Assembly (NCBI RefSeq): GCF_000327505.1 | Contig: NC_019942.1 | Location: forward strand, 496,001-560,000 | Direction: 5' to 3' | Source of the DNA: Aciduliprofundum sp. MAR08-339 | Lineage (GTDB): Archaea > Thermoplasmatota > Thermoplasmata > Thermoplasmatales > Aciduliprofundaceae | DNA length: 64,000 nt | Shown here: positions 23,339 to 32,168 of the stretch, one piece after another | How the letters are laid out: the number at the start of each line of letters is the position of its first letter | Position numbering within the stretch: the stretch's first letter is position 1 | Made by a program: the position numbers and the translations under genes | Notes under the pieces: model-generated | Database searches by the model: none | Told to the model about the DNA's origin: nothing | Seen by the model: only the letters and a program-made list of their open reading frames with translations

Positions 23339-25870
23339 TTAAAGATCTACAATGGCCACAACCTTTTTCTCTCCATTTGCGATTTTCTCATAATCCTCTA
23401 TATACGCATATCCATACTTTCTCAGGTATTTTGCAGCGTCCTTTGATATTTCTATAATTGCTCTTTTGTTTCCAATCTGGGCTGCCAAATTTATGGCCCT
23501 ATCAAAGAATTCCTTTCCTCTCTCTTTATCTCCAAGGTATGCATAGAAAACACCCAATGAATTATATGTGTAAGACAGATTCTCCAAATCATTTAATTTT
23601 TCAAAGATTTTAAGGGCCCTATCGAGATAGACCTTAACTTCAAAGAACTTCTCCTTGTACATATTCCAGTTTGCCATTGAAATGTACGAGTGGGCCAGGG
23701 TCCATTTATCTCCAATTTCTTCTGAAATTTTCATTGTTTTTCTGAAATATTTTTCTGCACGATCATCACAAAGGTTGTAGTAAACAAGCCCTATATTTTT
23801 ATTTACCTTTGCAAGACCGGGAAGATTGCCGCAGGATTCAAAGTATTCTGCCGATTTTTCAAAAAGTATTATGGCATTTTCATAATTTTTATTAAATCCC
23901 TCTATAATCCCAAGACCATTATAGGCGTATCCCAAACTTTCAGTATCAGATTCCTGCTCTGCGAATTTTACCGCCTCAAGCATGTATTCTTTTGCATCTT
24001 CAGTGTTTCCTTTTTTCATATTGATTATTCCAAGAACATAATATGCCTGTGATATGATCTTTTTATTTTCTATTTTTGTTATTTTCTTTAACACCTCTTT
24101 AATAATTTTTGAAGCCTCTGTATATTTTCCCTTTTTACCAAGAATATCTGCGATTTTCACAGATACTTTAGCGTTGAATTCAACATCTCCTTTATGGGAA
24201 AGGGATCTTGCTTTTTTGTAGTTTTCCAAAGCCTCCTCCCACATACCAGCAAAATCATATGTATCTCCAATTATACCGTAAAGTTGCCATTCCTGCTCCT
24301 TTGTGAGATCATCGTATCTGTTTAAAATATACTGGGCAAGTTTTCTTATCTCTCCTCCCCTTTTAAAGAGATATTTTTCGTAATTTTCTTCTAAGAGCAT
24401 TGTTGCTCTCATAGTTTTTCCAGCACGGGCATAATGATAAACGGCCTCGAGAACATCTTTGTCTTCGTAGTACTTTGCTGCCATAATATGATAGGCCTCT
24501 CTCTTTCTCTCTGTCAGATGCTCATATACAAAGTTTCTAATGCTTCTATGAGTTGAAAGAGTCTCATATTCCATTTCAACAAGTATATTTTTGTTTATCA
24601 GAGAATATATTGTTTGATATTCAATGTTGTTTAGGAGAAGCATACTCAGTTTGAATTTCTTTCTTAAAACGGAAATGAAACTCAAAGCTTCAGCCTCTGC
24701 CTTGTCTAAACTTTTAAGAATACCCTCAAATATAAATTTTCTTACCATTCCATAATTACCATTGCTCAATATTTTGAGTATAAGTGGATTTGCTCCATAT
24801 TTTGATAGAACCTCTAAGGCATCATCCTTGGAGAATCCCTTTTGAATGAGCATTTTTAATGCATCTCTCTCATCAATCTCTCCTAATTTTATCTCTTCTA
24901 CATACTCAAGTTTTGATATGGGTACAACATCCTCTATTTTGGTTCCACTCAATATTACTCTAAAATCTTTACTTGAATCCACCATATCTACAATTTTTCT
25001 TATAAAATTCTTTGAGTTCTCGTCACAGTTTTCAACATTATCGAATATAAAAATTTCATTTTTGAGAGATTCCCTGATCAATAGTAATATGTTGTTCCAC
25101 TCATATTTTCTGTCCTCTGAGAATGGCAATTGTTTTAGATATCGCTCCATTTTTGGAGCACCTATTTTCGATAAAAACTTTGATATTTTATGTGCTATAT
25201 TTTCCACTCCACCCCAACTCTCAATTTTTATGAATAACACATCCCTATCTTTAAGGTATTCTTTAACGAATTTTAGTAAAAGTGTGGTTTTACCAATACC
25301 TGAAATCCCGGCCATAAGGAGAATTTTCTTATTGGAATTTATCCAATTTCTCAAAATTTTTAATTCCTCCTCTCTTCCATAGAAATCTCTAAGAATTAAG
25401 TTTTCGTCAATGCTGTGATATGCGCCACCTATTTTTTTATTCAGGTATATTAAATTTAAATTTTTGTTTTTGTCAAGATTTAGGGCACACTGAATAAACG
25501 ATAGATTGTATTTATCACATGCGTCCTTTAAAATCATAGGTTCTCTCTCACCCGACGGTTTTATAACCGTTATTTTAAGTTTTTTTAAGTCCCTTTTTAT
25601 TTTATTTGATTCTTCCATACCTCTTTCTGTAAGAAAATATACTGTTCTTTTATTTCTTAGCCCATTCACATGCAATTTTTTAGATCTTACAAAACCCGAA
25701 ACCATAAGTTTTTTGATCTCCCTTGGAACGTTATTTCTACCTATGCCAATGGCCTTGGCAATACCGTCCTGTGTAACCGATTTTGGAGCGAGAATATCAT
25801 CTATATCTTTTGAATACTGAGATAAATGAAGTAATATTTTCTGCCTATTGTTGAGATACCCCCGCGTCAT
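23339..25870 (-). CDS. Winged-helix/STAND ATPase/TPR regulator
   Basis: An 843-residue MalT/AfsR-style protein. Residues 1-95 form a winged helix (VTQDGIAKAIGIGRNNVPREIKKL recognition region, then a YFLTERG wing). A linker leads to GREEEL and a STAND-type ATPase: Walker A AGISGIGKTT at 187-196, Walker B IFIFDNVEN at 273-281, GANPLIL (GxP) near 359-365. About 460-830 holds repeated TPR-like units (AYNGLGIIEGFNKNYENAIILFEKS, YTYNSLGVFYAYLGDKE). STAND proteins switch on when the repeat domain senses a ligand, so this could be a signal-gated transcription factor. Base composition is visibly more AT-rich than neighbouring metabolic genes. It lies tail to tail with the secreted-peptide gene. Confidence 0.88.
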   Translation of the reverse strand: MTRGYLNNRQKILLHLSQYSKDIDDILAPKSVTQDGIAKAIGIGRNNVPREIKKLMVSGFVRSKKLHVNGLRNKRTVYFLTERGMEESNKIKRDLKKLKITVIKPSGEREPMILKDACDKYNLSFIQCALNLDKNKNLNLIYLNKKIGGAYHSIDENLILRDFYGREEELKILRNWINSNKKILLMAGISGIGKTTLLLKFVKEYLKDRDVLFIKIESWGGVENIAHKISKFLSKIGAPKMERYLKQLPFSEDRKYEWNNILLLIRESLKNEIFIFDNVENCDENSKNFIRKIVDMVDSSKDFRVILSGTKIEDVVPISKLEYVEEIKLGEIDERDALKMLIQKGFSKDDALEVLSKYGANPLILKILSNGNYGMVRKFIFEGILKSLDKAEAEALSFISVLRKKFKLSMLLLNNIEYQTIYSLINKNILVEMEYETLSTHRSIRNFVYEHLTERKREAYHIMAAKYYEDKDVLEAVYHYARAGKTMRATMLLEENYEKYLFKRGGEIRKLAQYILNRYDDLTKEQEWQLYGIIGDTYDFAGMWEEALENYKKARSLSHKGDVEFNAKVSVKIADILGKKGKYTEASKIIKEVLKKITKIENKKIISQAYYVLGIINMKKGNTEDAKEYMLEAVKFAEQESDTESLGYAYNGLGIIEGFNKNYENAIILFEKSAEYFESCGNLPGLAKVNKNIGLVYYNLCDDRAEKYFRKTMKISEEIGDKWTLAHSYISMANWNMYKEKFFEVKVYLDRALKIFEKLNDLENLSYTYNSLGVFYAYLGDKERGKEFFDRAINLAAQIGNKRAIIEISKDAAKYLRKYGYAYIEDYEKIANGEKKVVAIVDL

Positions 25871-25959
25871 TCATTAACAAATAGAATGGAAATAGTATAA
25901 ATTTTTTTTCATGTTTAAACAAGTAAAAATTTAATTACCTTAAAGTTATGTGTTTTTGG

Positions 25960-26343
25960 ATGAGTAACGAAGATTATCCTGCCACAGCATTCGCCCTCAC
26001 ATTGATTGGGGCAATACTCTCTATGATATATGGCTTTGTTTACGTAGTAATTGGTATCTATGTAGTTGTGGGGTTCTCCATGATTGATCCGAGACTTGCT
26101 TGGTATGGAAGTGTGTGTCTCATACAGGCGGTAATAGGGGGCGTACTGGGATTCATCGGAGCCTTCATGATGAAGGATCCGGATAAGGTGCATACTGGTG
26201 GTGTGCTGGCCATAATTTCTGCGTTTCTGAGTGTTATGGGAGTATTGACTTTCTTCCTCCTCCTAATTGGTGGTATACTTGCCCTCACGTGGAAAGGGCC
26301 CGAGAAAAAGGCGGTAATTCTACCGCCCCCTCCACCGGATTAA
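25960..26343 (+). CDS. Four-span membrane protein with Pro-rich tail
   Basis: A 127-residue protein with four hydrophobic segments and a short proline tail (ILPPPPPD). It resembles small DUF4064-like membrane proteins, but no diagnostic motif is certain. ATG 25960 sits about 26 nt after a TATA-like TTTAATTA; an in-frame ATG lies at 25948. A coiled-coil mini-protein follows 14 nt later and is probably co-transcribed. Confidence 0.7.
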   Translation: MSNEDYPATAFALTLIGAILSMIYGFVYVVIGIYVVVGFSMIDPRLAWYGSVCLIQAVIGGVLGFIGAFMMKDPDKVHTGGVLAIISAFLSVMGVLTFFLLLIGGILALTWKGPEKKAVILPPPPPD

Positions 26344-26357
26344 TGGGGTGATACAAT

Positions 26358-26513
26358 ATGGGTGATGAATATATGGAAAGGAAATTGAGAGACTTGGAAG
26401 ATAGAGTGAACAAGATTGAGATTGACCTGCGTGTACTTGAAAAGGATGTGAAGGACATAAAGGATTATTTGAAGCAGCTTTACGGGTACATACAGATGAT
26501 TGCCAATCGCTAA
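26358..26513 (+). CDS. Short coiled-coil protein (51 residues)
   Basis: A 51-codon gene with GGGGTGAT upstream. The product, MGDEYMERKLRDLEDRV onward, is charged and shows heptad spacing of Leu/Ile/Val (LEDRVNKIEIDLRVLEKDV), so it should form a coiled coil; the end (LYGYIQMIANR) is less charged. It probably partners the preceding membrane protein. Function is unknown. Confidence 0.7.
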   Translation: MGDEYMERKLRDLEDRVNKIEIDLRVLEKDVKDIKDYLKQLYGYIQMIANR

Positions 26514-26542
26514 GATTTTATATCCTTTTTCCATCTCTTTTT

Positions 26543-27439
26543 ATGGAACTCATTAGAAAGGGCAAGGTGAAGGAGGTATATGCAATAGACCCTCAAACCC
26601 TTCTATTCGTTTTCACGGACAACATATCCGTATTCGATAAGATAATACCTTCTAAAATTCCACACAAGGGCGAAACTCTTTGCTCCACATCTTCTTTCTG
26701 GTTTGAAAAATTAAGGTATGTTGGAATAAAAAATCATTACCTGTCCTCGCATGGTAGAGAGATGATTGTTCAGAGATTCGAAATTCTGGATAAGCCAACG
26801 AGGGAGGATGTGAATTATCTCATCCCTCTTGAGTTCATAACCAGGTACTATCTGGCAGGCTCACTTTACGATAGGATAAAGAGCGGAAAAATAAATTACA
26901 AGGAACTGGGATTTAAAAACATGCCCGAGTACGGCGCCCCCTTACCAGATCCAATTTTTGAGATAACCACAAAATTTGAGGAGTACGATCGCAAGGTCTC
27001 TGTGCAAGAGGCCATGAAAATTGGGGGACTAAGTAGAGATGAAATTGAGGAGATACATCAAATCATATTGAAAATAGATTCCATGATTGACAGGGAGGTA
27101 AGAAAAAGGGGCCTGATCCACGTGGATGGGAAGAAGGAATTCGCTCTGAACAGCGAAAGGGAAATTTTTGTGGTTGATACCTTTGGCACGATGGATGAGG
27201 ATCGGTGGTGGGATAGGAAAGAGTATGAGAACGGAAATATTGTTCAGTTGAGTAAGGAGTTTGTGAGGCAGTACTACCGGGTTTCAGGATACTATGAGGC
27301 CCTGAAAAAGGCCAGGGAAGAGGGCAGGGAAGAGCCACCGATTCCTCCCTTGCCCCAAGAATTGGTGGAGCGCACATCAAAACTCTACTTGGAAATGCAT
27401 GAGAGAATAACGGGAAGAAAATTAGAACTGGGCCTTTAA
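26543..27439 (+). CDS. purC: Phosphoribosylaminoimidazole-succinocarboxamide synthase
   Basis: SAICAR synthetase of 298 residues, joining aspartate to CAIR with ATP in purine synthesis. It begins with the ATP-binding strand MELIRKGKVKEVYAID, then FTDNISVFDKIIPSKIPHKG, a substrate segment RYYLAGS and DPIFEITTKFEEYD, and FVVDTFGTMDEDRWW. The ATG is 26 nt from a TATA-like TTTTATATCC. No other pur genes are adjacent. The 3' end overlaps the convergent KaiC gene by 18 nt. Confidence 0.94.
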   Translation: MELIRKGKVKEVYAIDPQTLLFVFTDNISVFDKIIPSKIPHKGETLCSTSSFWFEKLRYVGIKNHYLSSHGREMIVQRFEILDKPTREDVNYLIPLEFITRYYLAGSLYDRIKSGKINYKELGFKNMPEYGAPLPDPIFEITTKFEEYDRKVSVQEAMKIGGLSRDEIEEIHQIILKIDSMIDREVRKRGLIHVDGKKEFALNSEREIFVVDTFGTMDEDRWWDRKEYENGNIVQLSKEFVRQYYRVSGYYEALKKAREEGREEPPIPPLPQELVERTSKLYLEMHERITGRKLELGL

Positions 27440-28096
27440 AACGGATATGCCCTTGTTTGTTATTTCAAGGGGGTGTATGGACATGCTGTGGTTTGTACCC
27501 CTCATTTTCAGAATTTGAATGTATCTCTTTATCACGTTATCCTCCGTGCGCATTATCAAACTTATTATTCCATCCGCTGTGTAACCCACATCTTCCGGGT
27601 ACTTCTCCATGGGTTTTACCTCTCCTGTTAGAAGGGTAACACCTGACCAGTTCTTGAGCAAGGTCACCAACTCAAACAGAAACTCTCTGTAATTCTCCAC
27701 AAAGTTTCCCACCACATTTATAGGGTCAATGACTATTCTCTGGGGCACATATTTTGCAATGATTTCATTTATCTTTATTATGAGTTTCATTGTGTCCATT
27801 GTGCCAAGTTCCTTACCTATGTCCTCGTATATTATTGTCTCGTCCTCGATGTACTTTGGATCGAAGAACTCGTATGGGGAGATGAATCTGAGCATCCACT
27901 CGGTTTTCTCGCTGAGCGTGGATATGTACAGCCCTCTCTCGCCCCTCTTTGCTCCTTCCACCAAGAATTGAAATGCAAAGGTTGTTTTTCCGGATCCTGC
28001 TGAACCGGCAACGAGTATCACGGAGGGTGTGGGGAATCCCCCCTCAATCAGTGGATCCAGACCATTTATTCCTGAGGGAGTTCGGCTAATAGCCAT
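27422..28096 (-). CDS. Single-domain KaiC-like ATPase
   Basis: A 224-residue RecA-superfamily ATPase: GINGLDPLIEGGFPTPSVILV, Walker A AGSAGSGKTT, a conserved ISTLSEKTEWMLRF, Walker B RIVIDPINVVGNF and the terminal ITNKGISVL typical of archaeal KaiC proteins. It is the third gene of an operon with a winged-helix regulator and a degenerate relative, overlapping the latter by 11 nt. By analogy with other archaeal KaiC proteins it is probably a regulatory ATPase. Confidence 0.88.
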   Translation of the reverse strand: MAISRTPSGINGLDPLIEGGFPTPSVILVAGSAGSGKTTFAFQFLVEGAKRGERGLYISTLSEKTEWMLRFISPYEFFDPKYIEDETIIYEDIGKELGTMDTMKLIIKINEIIAKYVPQRIVIDPINVVGNFVENYREFLFELVTLLKNWSGVTLLTGEVKPMEKYPEDVGYTADGIISLIMRTEDNVIKRYIQILKMRGTNHSMSIHPLEITNKGISVLKAQF

Positions 28097-28661
28097 TTTT
28101 CATCACCTCTTCAAAATTTATGATCTCATATTGAAAATCATTCAGAGAGTTTATTAAATCCCCCTCCTTGGATGCATCTAGGGAAAGGATAAATGAAGCA
28201 CCCGCCTTTTTTGTTGTATCTGCAAAGTAATGCACAAATTTGAATAGTGAATCCCTTGCCATGTACATTCTGGCTGTGGAGACGTTGTCAATCATAACAA
28301 ACTCGAAGTTCTTTAGATTCACCGAATCCCCACTTATAAATCCCCCGATCAGGTGTCTCTCCTTTCCTGTAATTTTTATAGGGAACTTAATTTTCTTGGT
28401 TTTTGAATAGGCAAGATCCACATAGGTTATGTTTCTCTGATTTATTCCCTGTATTCCCAGAAGGTACGTGAGATAGTGGTGGGGTCTTTCAAGGGTTATA
28501 ACTAGTCCCCTCTTTTTGTCTATATCTGCCAGCGCCTTTATAAGAATGAGATTGCTCTTTGTGAGGTGAAGTGGCTTGACATTAACAATCACAAAACTTT
28601 TTCCCTCCATGAAAGTGGCGAGATGCTCCGAGATAAGAGATTCTTCAAGATTCATTTTCAT
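28086..28661 (-). CDS. KaiC/RecA-like protein without a P-loop
   Basis: A 191-residue protein with an alternating strand/helix pattern like a RecA fold (SFVIVNVKPLHLTKSN, GLVITLERPHHYLTYLLG, FVMIDNVSTARMYMARDS, GASFILSLDAS). The Walker A lysine motif is missing, while a Walker B-like FVMIDNVS remains, so it may be a non-catalytic partner of the KaiC protein encoded next. Its ATG overlaps the stop of the winged-helix gene. Fold assignment is tentative. Confidence 0.6.
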   Translation of the reverse strand: MKMNLEESLISEHLATFMEGKSFVIVNVKPLHLTKSNLILIKALADIDKKRGLVITLERPHHYLTYLLGIQGINQRNITYVDLAYSKTKKIKFPIKITGKERHLIGGFISGDSVNLKNFEFVMIDNVSTARMYMARDSLFKFVHYFADTTKKAGASFILSLDASKEGDLINSLNDFQYEIINFEEVMKNGY

Positions 28662-28996
28662 CCAGCCACAATCTTACCACTGTACTTTTTTATGTTTCCA
28701 TTTGAGAATATGAGTTCAACAATTAGCGTGTTGTCCTCAATGTGTATGTTTGCCCGCTTTATCTTTGAACGATAGTACTTCATCTTCTTACCCTTTGGAG
28801 TGGTTCTCTCCTGAACGTGGATTAGCCCTGCATTTTCAAGCATATGCAGTCTTCTGTAGCAGGCAGCAATCGGCACGTTCAGTTCCTGACTCAGATCTAT
28901 GGCGCTCTTAACATCTCTGGTTGTGGCAGCGAGGATCTTTATTGCATAGCCATCCGTTAAAATTTTAACTATCCTCTCCAGGGGAACACTATCCAT
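28658..28996 (-). CDS. Winged-helix regulator, first gene of KaiC operon
   Basis: A 112-residue ArsR-like winged-helix protein: ILTDGYAIKILAAT, SAIDLSQELNVPIAACYRRL as the helix-turn-helix and GLIHVQERTTPKGKKMKYYRSK as the wing. A C-terminal strand region follows (IHIEDNTLIVELIF). It is clearly paralogous to the regulator at 29599-29940 (IPIAxCYRRL, TxKGKxxxxYxxxIK). It heads an operon whose three genes all overlap. Confidence 0.86.
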   Translation of the reverse strand: MDSVPLERIVKILTDGYAIKILAATTRDVKSAIDLSQELNVPIAACYRRLHMLENAGLIHVQERTTPKGKKMKYYRSKIKRANIHIEDNTLIVELIFSNGNIKKYSGKIVAG

Positions 28997-29122
28997 ATTT
29001 GAACGATGGTGGGGGATTTTAAATAATTTGCATTGTGATTATCTCAAATGAAAATCAATCGCAAAAATCTTTTGAGATTTTCACGGCATATATTTTTTAA
29101 ATAATCCAGCCAAGTTGCAAAT

Positions 29123-29704
29123 ATGAATGTACTATCATACTTCCTCTTGGAAACCTCTGTCGGTAACATAATGTGGCACATTCTCCTTGGATTCTTAGCC
29201 GGTATTATAATCCTGCCAAAGAGGAGGGGCAAGATTTATGGAGCACTCATACTCTCAATCATTATGGAAGCGATCACCGATGGAGCACACCTCGTAAACA
29301 AGGATATAACACACAATATGATATTCTTCCTGCAGATTCCCCTCGCCCTAATTCTCTTTGAATATATCTTTGATGCTAAGGGGAGGCATATGCCTCTGTT
29401 TCTCACCATACTGGGGATAAATCTGACCCACTTCTTCTCGGACGCCGTTCTTGAGGGAGATAGTCTTGCCATATTTTATCCCCTGACACCGCAGTGGTAC
29501 ACATTTAGAACAACGGTTTACGGTATCAACGCAACACTGCTCAGCGCCATTGCCCTATTTGCCATTTTCGGGCTGCTGTACTACATAAGCAGAAAGTACT
29601 ACTCCACTTCCAGTTCCTGCTCATCCCCCCAGCGGAAGGAAATTCGCAGGTACAATTTCCCCTCTTTCATAACTACGGTGGCGTCCTTTATGCGGGCTTT
29701 GTAA
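29123..29704 (+). CDS. YdjM/DUF457-like membrane protein
   Basis: A 193-residue membrane protein with about five hydrophobic segments. His and Asp residues sit in conserved places (MWHILLG, TDGAHLVNKDITHNM, NLTHFFSDAVLEGD), resembling the YdjM family of predicted membrane metal-dependent hydrolases. A TATA-like TTTTTTAAAT lies about 26 nt upstream. The last 106 bases overlap a winged-helix gene on the other strand, and the tail (KEIRRYNFPSFITTVASF) may be constrained by that overlap. Confidence 0.7.
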   Translation: MNVLSYFLLETSVGNIMWHILLGFLAGIIILPKRRGKIYGALILSIIMEAITDGAHLVNKDITHNMIFFLQIPLALILFEYIFDAKGRHMPLFLTILGINLTHFFSDAVLEGDSLAIFYPLTPQWYTFRTTVYGINATLLSAIALFAIFGLLYYISRKYYSTSSSCSSPQRKEIRRYNFPSFITTVASFMRAL

Positions 29705-29940
29705 AGGGTAATCCATTTACCCTTCTGTGTCAATTTTCTTCCCACAGCCTCTATCAGTTTCAGACGCTCAAGTTCTCTAAGCCTTCTGTAACACACTGCT
29801 ATGGGTATGCCCAGCGTATTGCTTAGGGTTATTGCATCCAGAGGCCTGTGCAACGTGGCTCTTAGAATTCTCACAGAGTATGGGTCGGAGAGATGTCGAA
29901 GCACGTCCCAGGCATAGGTGTTATCCTCTACGATTCTCAT
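29599..29940 (-). CDS. Winged-helix regulator, GvpD-like operon
   Basis: A 113-residue winged-helix protein, paralogue of the regulator at 28658-28996. It has LSDPYSVRILRATL, AITLSNTLGIPIAVCYRRLREL and the wing TQKGKWITLYKARIK, ending in an acidic strand. GGGGTG lies directly before ATG 29940, 6 nt after the stop of the upstream ATPase gene, so it closes the operon DUF835 protein, ATPase, regulator. It overlaps the convergent membrane-protein gene by 106 bp. Confidence 0.85.
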   Translation of the reverse strand: MRIVEDNTYAWDVLRHLSDPYSVRILRATLHRPLDAITLSNTLGIPIAVCYRRLRELERLKLIEAVGRKLTQKGKWITLYKARIKDATVVMKEGKLYLRISFRWGDEQELEVE

Positions 29941-29946
29941 CACCCC

Positions 29947-31272
29947 TCACATAAGGGGTACCATCTCAACGAGCAATCTCTTTTTCTCCACCCTTGTGAT
30001 TAGGGCCATCACGGAATTGGAATCCTTGATCACGGGTATACCGTCCATATTCTCCAGGTACACGTTTCTCTCAACGCCCAGATGGGTTGTATCATTTTCC
30101 ACCTTGCTGGGTGTTAGAAGAATGACCCTGTGCTTCATCTTAGTGGTCTCAATTAGGCGGGGCAAATCTGTCAGTTCTCTGTACATACTCTTCAGCGCAT
30201 CAATGCTTATTATTGCCAAAGAGTTACTCCCCACATGATACTCTATGATGTCTGGGGAGAGTTCAATGAGCATGTCTCTGCCTTCAAGAATTATATCTGC
30301 GTTCTCCTTGCCAAATCCTGCGATTTTCACCCTGCCTTTTGTAAACTTATCCGCATGCTTTTTGAGAGTAAATCCTGGATAGGTTATGGGGGGTACAATC
30401 AGGGTGTTCTTGTCATTTTTCTTTACCATTGTGAGAATTAGAAGTTGTATGAGCTCCACGGGGAAATTTGGAGAAATTATGAAATTAAGGGAGGATGATT
30501 TCAGGGAATCCAGGTATTTCTCAAGTTCTGCGCCATCAATACCATCCACGGAATCAAGGGAGAAGTTCTCATAGTTGAGAACTCGAAGATGCCCCCCGTG
30601 AAGGGTGTATATGTATTTTGACCTCTTAATGGGGGAGCCCCGGAGTTTCTTTATGATCATATACCTCTTCCACGATGAATCCCAGGGTTCATGGTGCAAA
30701 CTTATAACCCCATCGCCCAGGTACTCTATGTTCTCGAAGGAGGAACTTTCTAAAACAAATATTATGTTTGCAAATCCCCCCTCCACAAGGTCCTTTTGCA
30801 GGGTGTAAAGAAGTTTCTCTGCAGGCACACCGTACTTCTCGCTCAAGCCATCTATGGAATCCACGCACACTAGGGCCCTCTTTGGATGAATGCTCTCCAC
30901 AAAATCATAGATTTCATCTATTTCGGGCATCATTGAGCCAACTTCTATGAACGCCTCGTTCTCCAGAATTTTAGCCCTTTCCTCAATCATACCTTCTTCT
31001 ATTAAACCTTCCAATTTTGATAGTTCGGCTCTGGAAATTTTCCTCTTCTTTGTTTCAACCTTTTTGTTCAGCACCTCTTTCAGCCATGGGAACTGCATGA
31101 ATAGAACATCATCAGCAACCCGTGAGGATATGTAGTGAATTTCAAAATCTCCTTTAAGCTGGTTCAGAATCTCAAGAGCAAAGGTTGTTTTTCCGCTTCC
31201 CGGCTCACCCTTTATCAGCAAAGAGTGTCCTCCTCCATTTTGAAAGAATCTCACGATCTCCTCGGGGATCAT
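29947..31272 (-). CDS. GvpD-like P-loop ATPase
   Basis: A 441-residue protein: Walker A in LLIKGEPGSGKTTFALEIL (about residues 18-36), Walker B ALVCVDSIDGLSEKYG, then a C-terminal half with repeated strand-helix units. The N-terminal half resembles archaeal GvpD and RAD55/KaiC-like regulators; GvpD controls gas-vesicle genes in haloarchaea. No gas-vesicle genes are here, so it is more likely a regulatory ATPase paired with the adjacent winged-helix protein. It lies 6 nt from each neighbour, in one operon. Confidence 0.82.
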   Translation of the reverse strand: MIPEEIVRFFQNGGGHSLLIKGEPGSGKTTFALEILNQLKGDFEIHYISSRVADDVLFMQFPWLKEVLNKKVETKKRKISRAELSKLEGLIEEGMIEERAKILENEAFIEVGSMMPEIDEIYDFVESIHPKRALVCVDSIDGLSEKYGVPAEKLLYTLQKDLVEGGFANIIFVLESSSFENIEYLGDGVISLHHEPWDSSWKRYMIIKKLRGSPIKRSKYIYTLHGGHLRVLNYENFSLDSVDGIDGAELEKYLDSLKSSSLNFIISPNFPVELIQLLILTMVKKNDKNTLIVPPITYPGFTLKKHADKFTKGRVKIAGFGKENADIILEGRDMLIELSPDIIEYHVGSNSLAIISIDALKSMYRELTDLPRLIETTKMKHRVILLTPSKVENDTTHLGVERNVYLENMDGIPVIKDSNSVMALITRVEKKRLLVEMVPLM

Positions 31273-31278
31273 TTTTAA

Positions 31279-32121
31279 TCACTCTCCTGACCACTCTATT
31301 GCATATCTCCTTAATAAAGAATACTCCTTGTTTGTATAGGCATTATTATCAGTTATGATAATGAGGATTGCATTCTTCTCCATCACATAACTGTTTATGA
31401 GTTCTATGTTTCTGAGCACATTGATGAAATCGTTATATAGGAGGAGATACTCCACGCAGTCCACAAGAACTATGGCATTTTCATTCTCTTCAATGAACCT
31501 TATTATGCTATCCGTCAGAATGGTCAGGTTGTGGGGCTTTATTCTGTCTTTGCCCACGATATCTGTGACCCATACAACCTTAGCACCTCTGATTTTGGGA
31601 GCATTAGCAAGGTTTCTCAGTGCCATGAAGAGATTTATGTTACCTGTCATAAATTTTGGAATGATGTCGTAGATTTTTCTCTCAAACTCTCTTCGCACAA
31701 TGAAGGTCTTTCCCCATTCAAAGCCGTAAGCGTAAATCATGTTTTTTGCAATCCTTTTTAACCTCAACAGTTTACTTACACTTCTCTTATCCCTGTGCGA
31801 GATGAGAATTCCCATAAAAATGGTTTTGAAATTAGCAAGGCTTTCATCAATTATTATAAAATCCCTGTTTGCATACTTTGTTATAAGAGACCTGTTAACG
31901 TGCCTAACCAGGGGTACCACGAACATATCTTCTTCCAGGATTTCAATATTCTCGCTGTGGAGTTCAGTTAGAATTATGGAGGGGTTGTATTTTTTATGAA
32001 GAGAAATTATATCCTTGTAAGGTTTAACATCATAGCATCTGAATTTGAAATCCATATTTTTCAAATGCATGGAGATTTTATTCCGCACATCGGCACTGCT
32101 GTGGAAGCAGAGTAGGTCCAT
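31279..32121 (-). CDS. DUF835-domain signalling protein
   Basis: A 280-residue protein. The N-terminal 95 residues look receiver-like in pattern but without a clear phospho-acceptor. The C-terminal 130 residues match DUF835, common in archaeal signalling proteins: VVWVTDIVGKDRIKPHNLTIL, ENAIVLVDCVEYLLLYNDF and a final IIITDNNAYTNKEYSLL. The frame opens at 32172, but ATG 32121 fits the domain start better. It heads the operon with the GvpD-like ATPase. DUF835 function is not established. Confidence 0.78.
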   Translation of the reverse strand: MDLLCFHSSADVRNKISMHLKNMDFKFRCYDVKPYKDIISLHKKYNPSIILTELHSENIEILEEDMFVVPLVRHVNRSLITKYANRDFIIIDESLANFKTIFMGILISHRDKRSVSKLLRLKRIAKNMIYAYGFEWGKTFIVRREFERKIYDIIPKFMTGNINLFMALRNLANAPKIRGAKVVWVTDIVGKDRIKPHNLTILTDSIIRFIEENENAIVLVDCVEYLLLYNDFINVLRNIELINSYVMEKNAILIIITDNNAYTNKEYSLLRRYAIEWSGE

Positions 32122-32168
32122 ATAAATCCCTATTTCCCTAAACGTATTTAATTTTTTGTACAAGGGAA

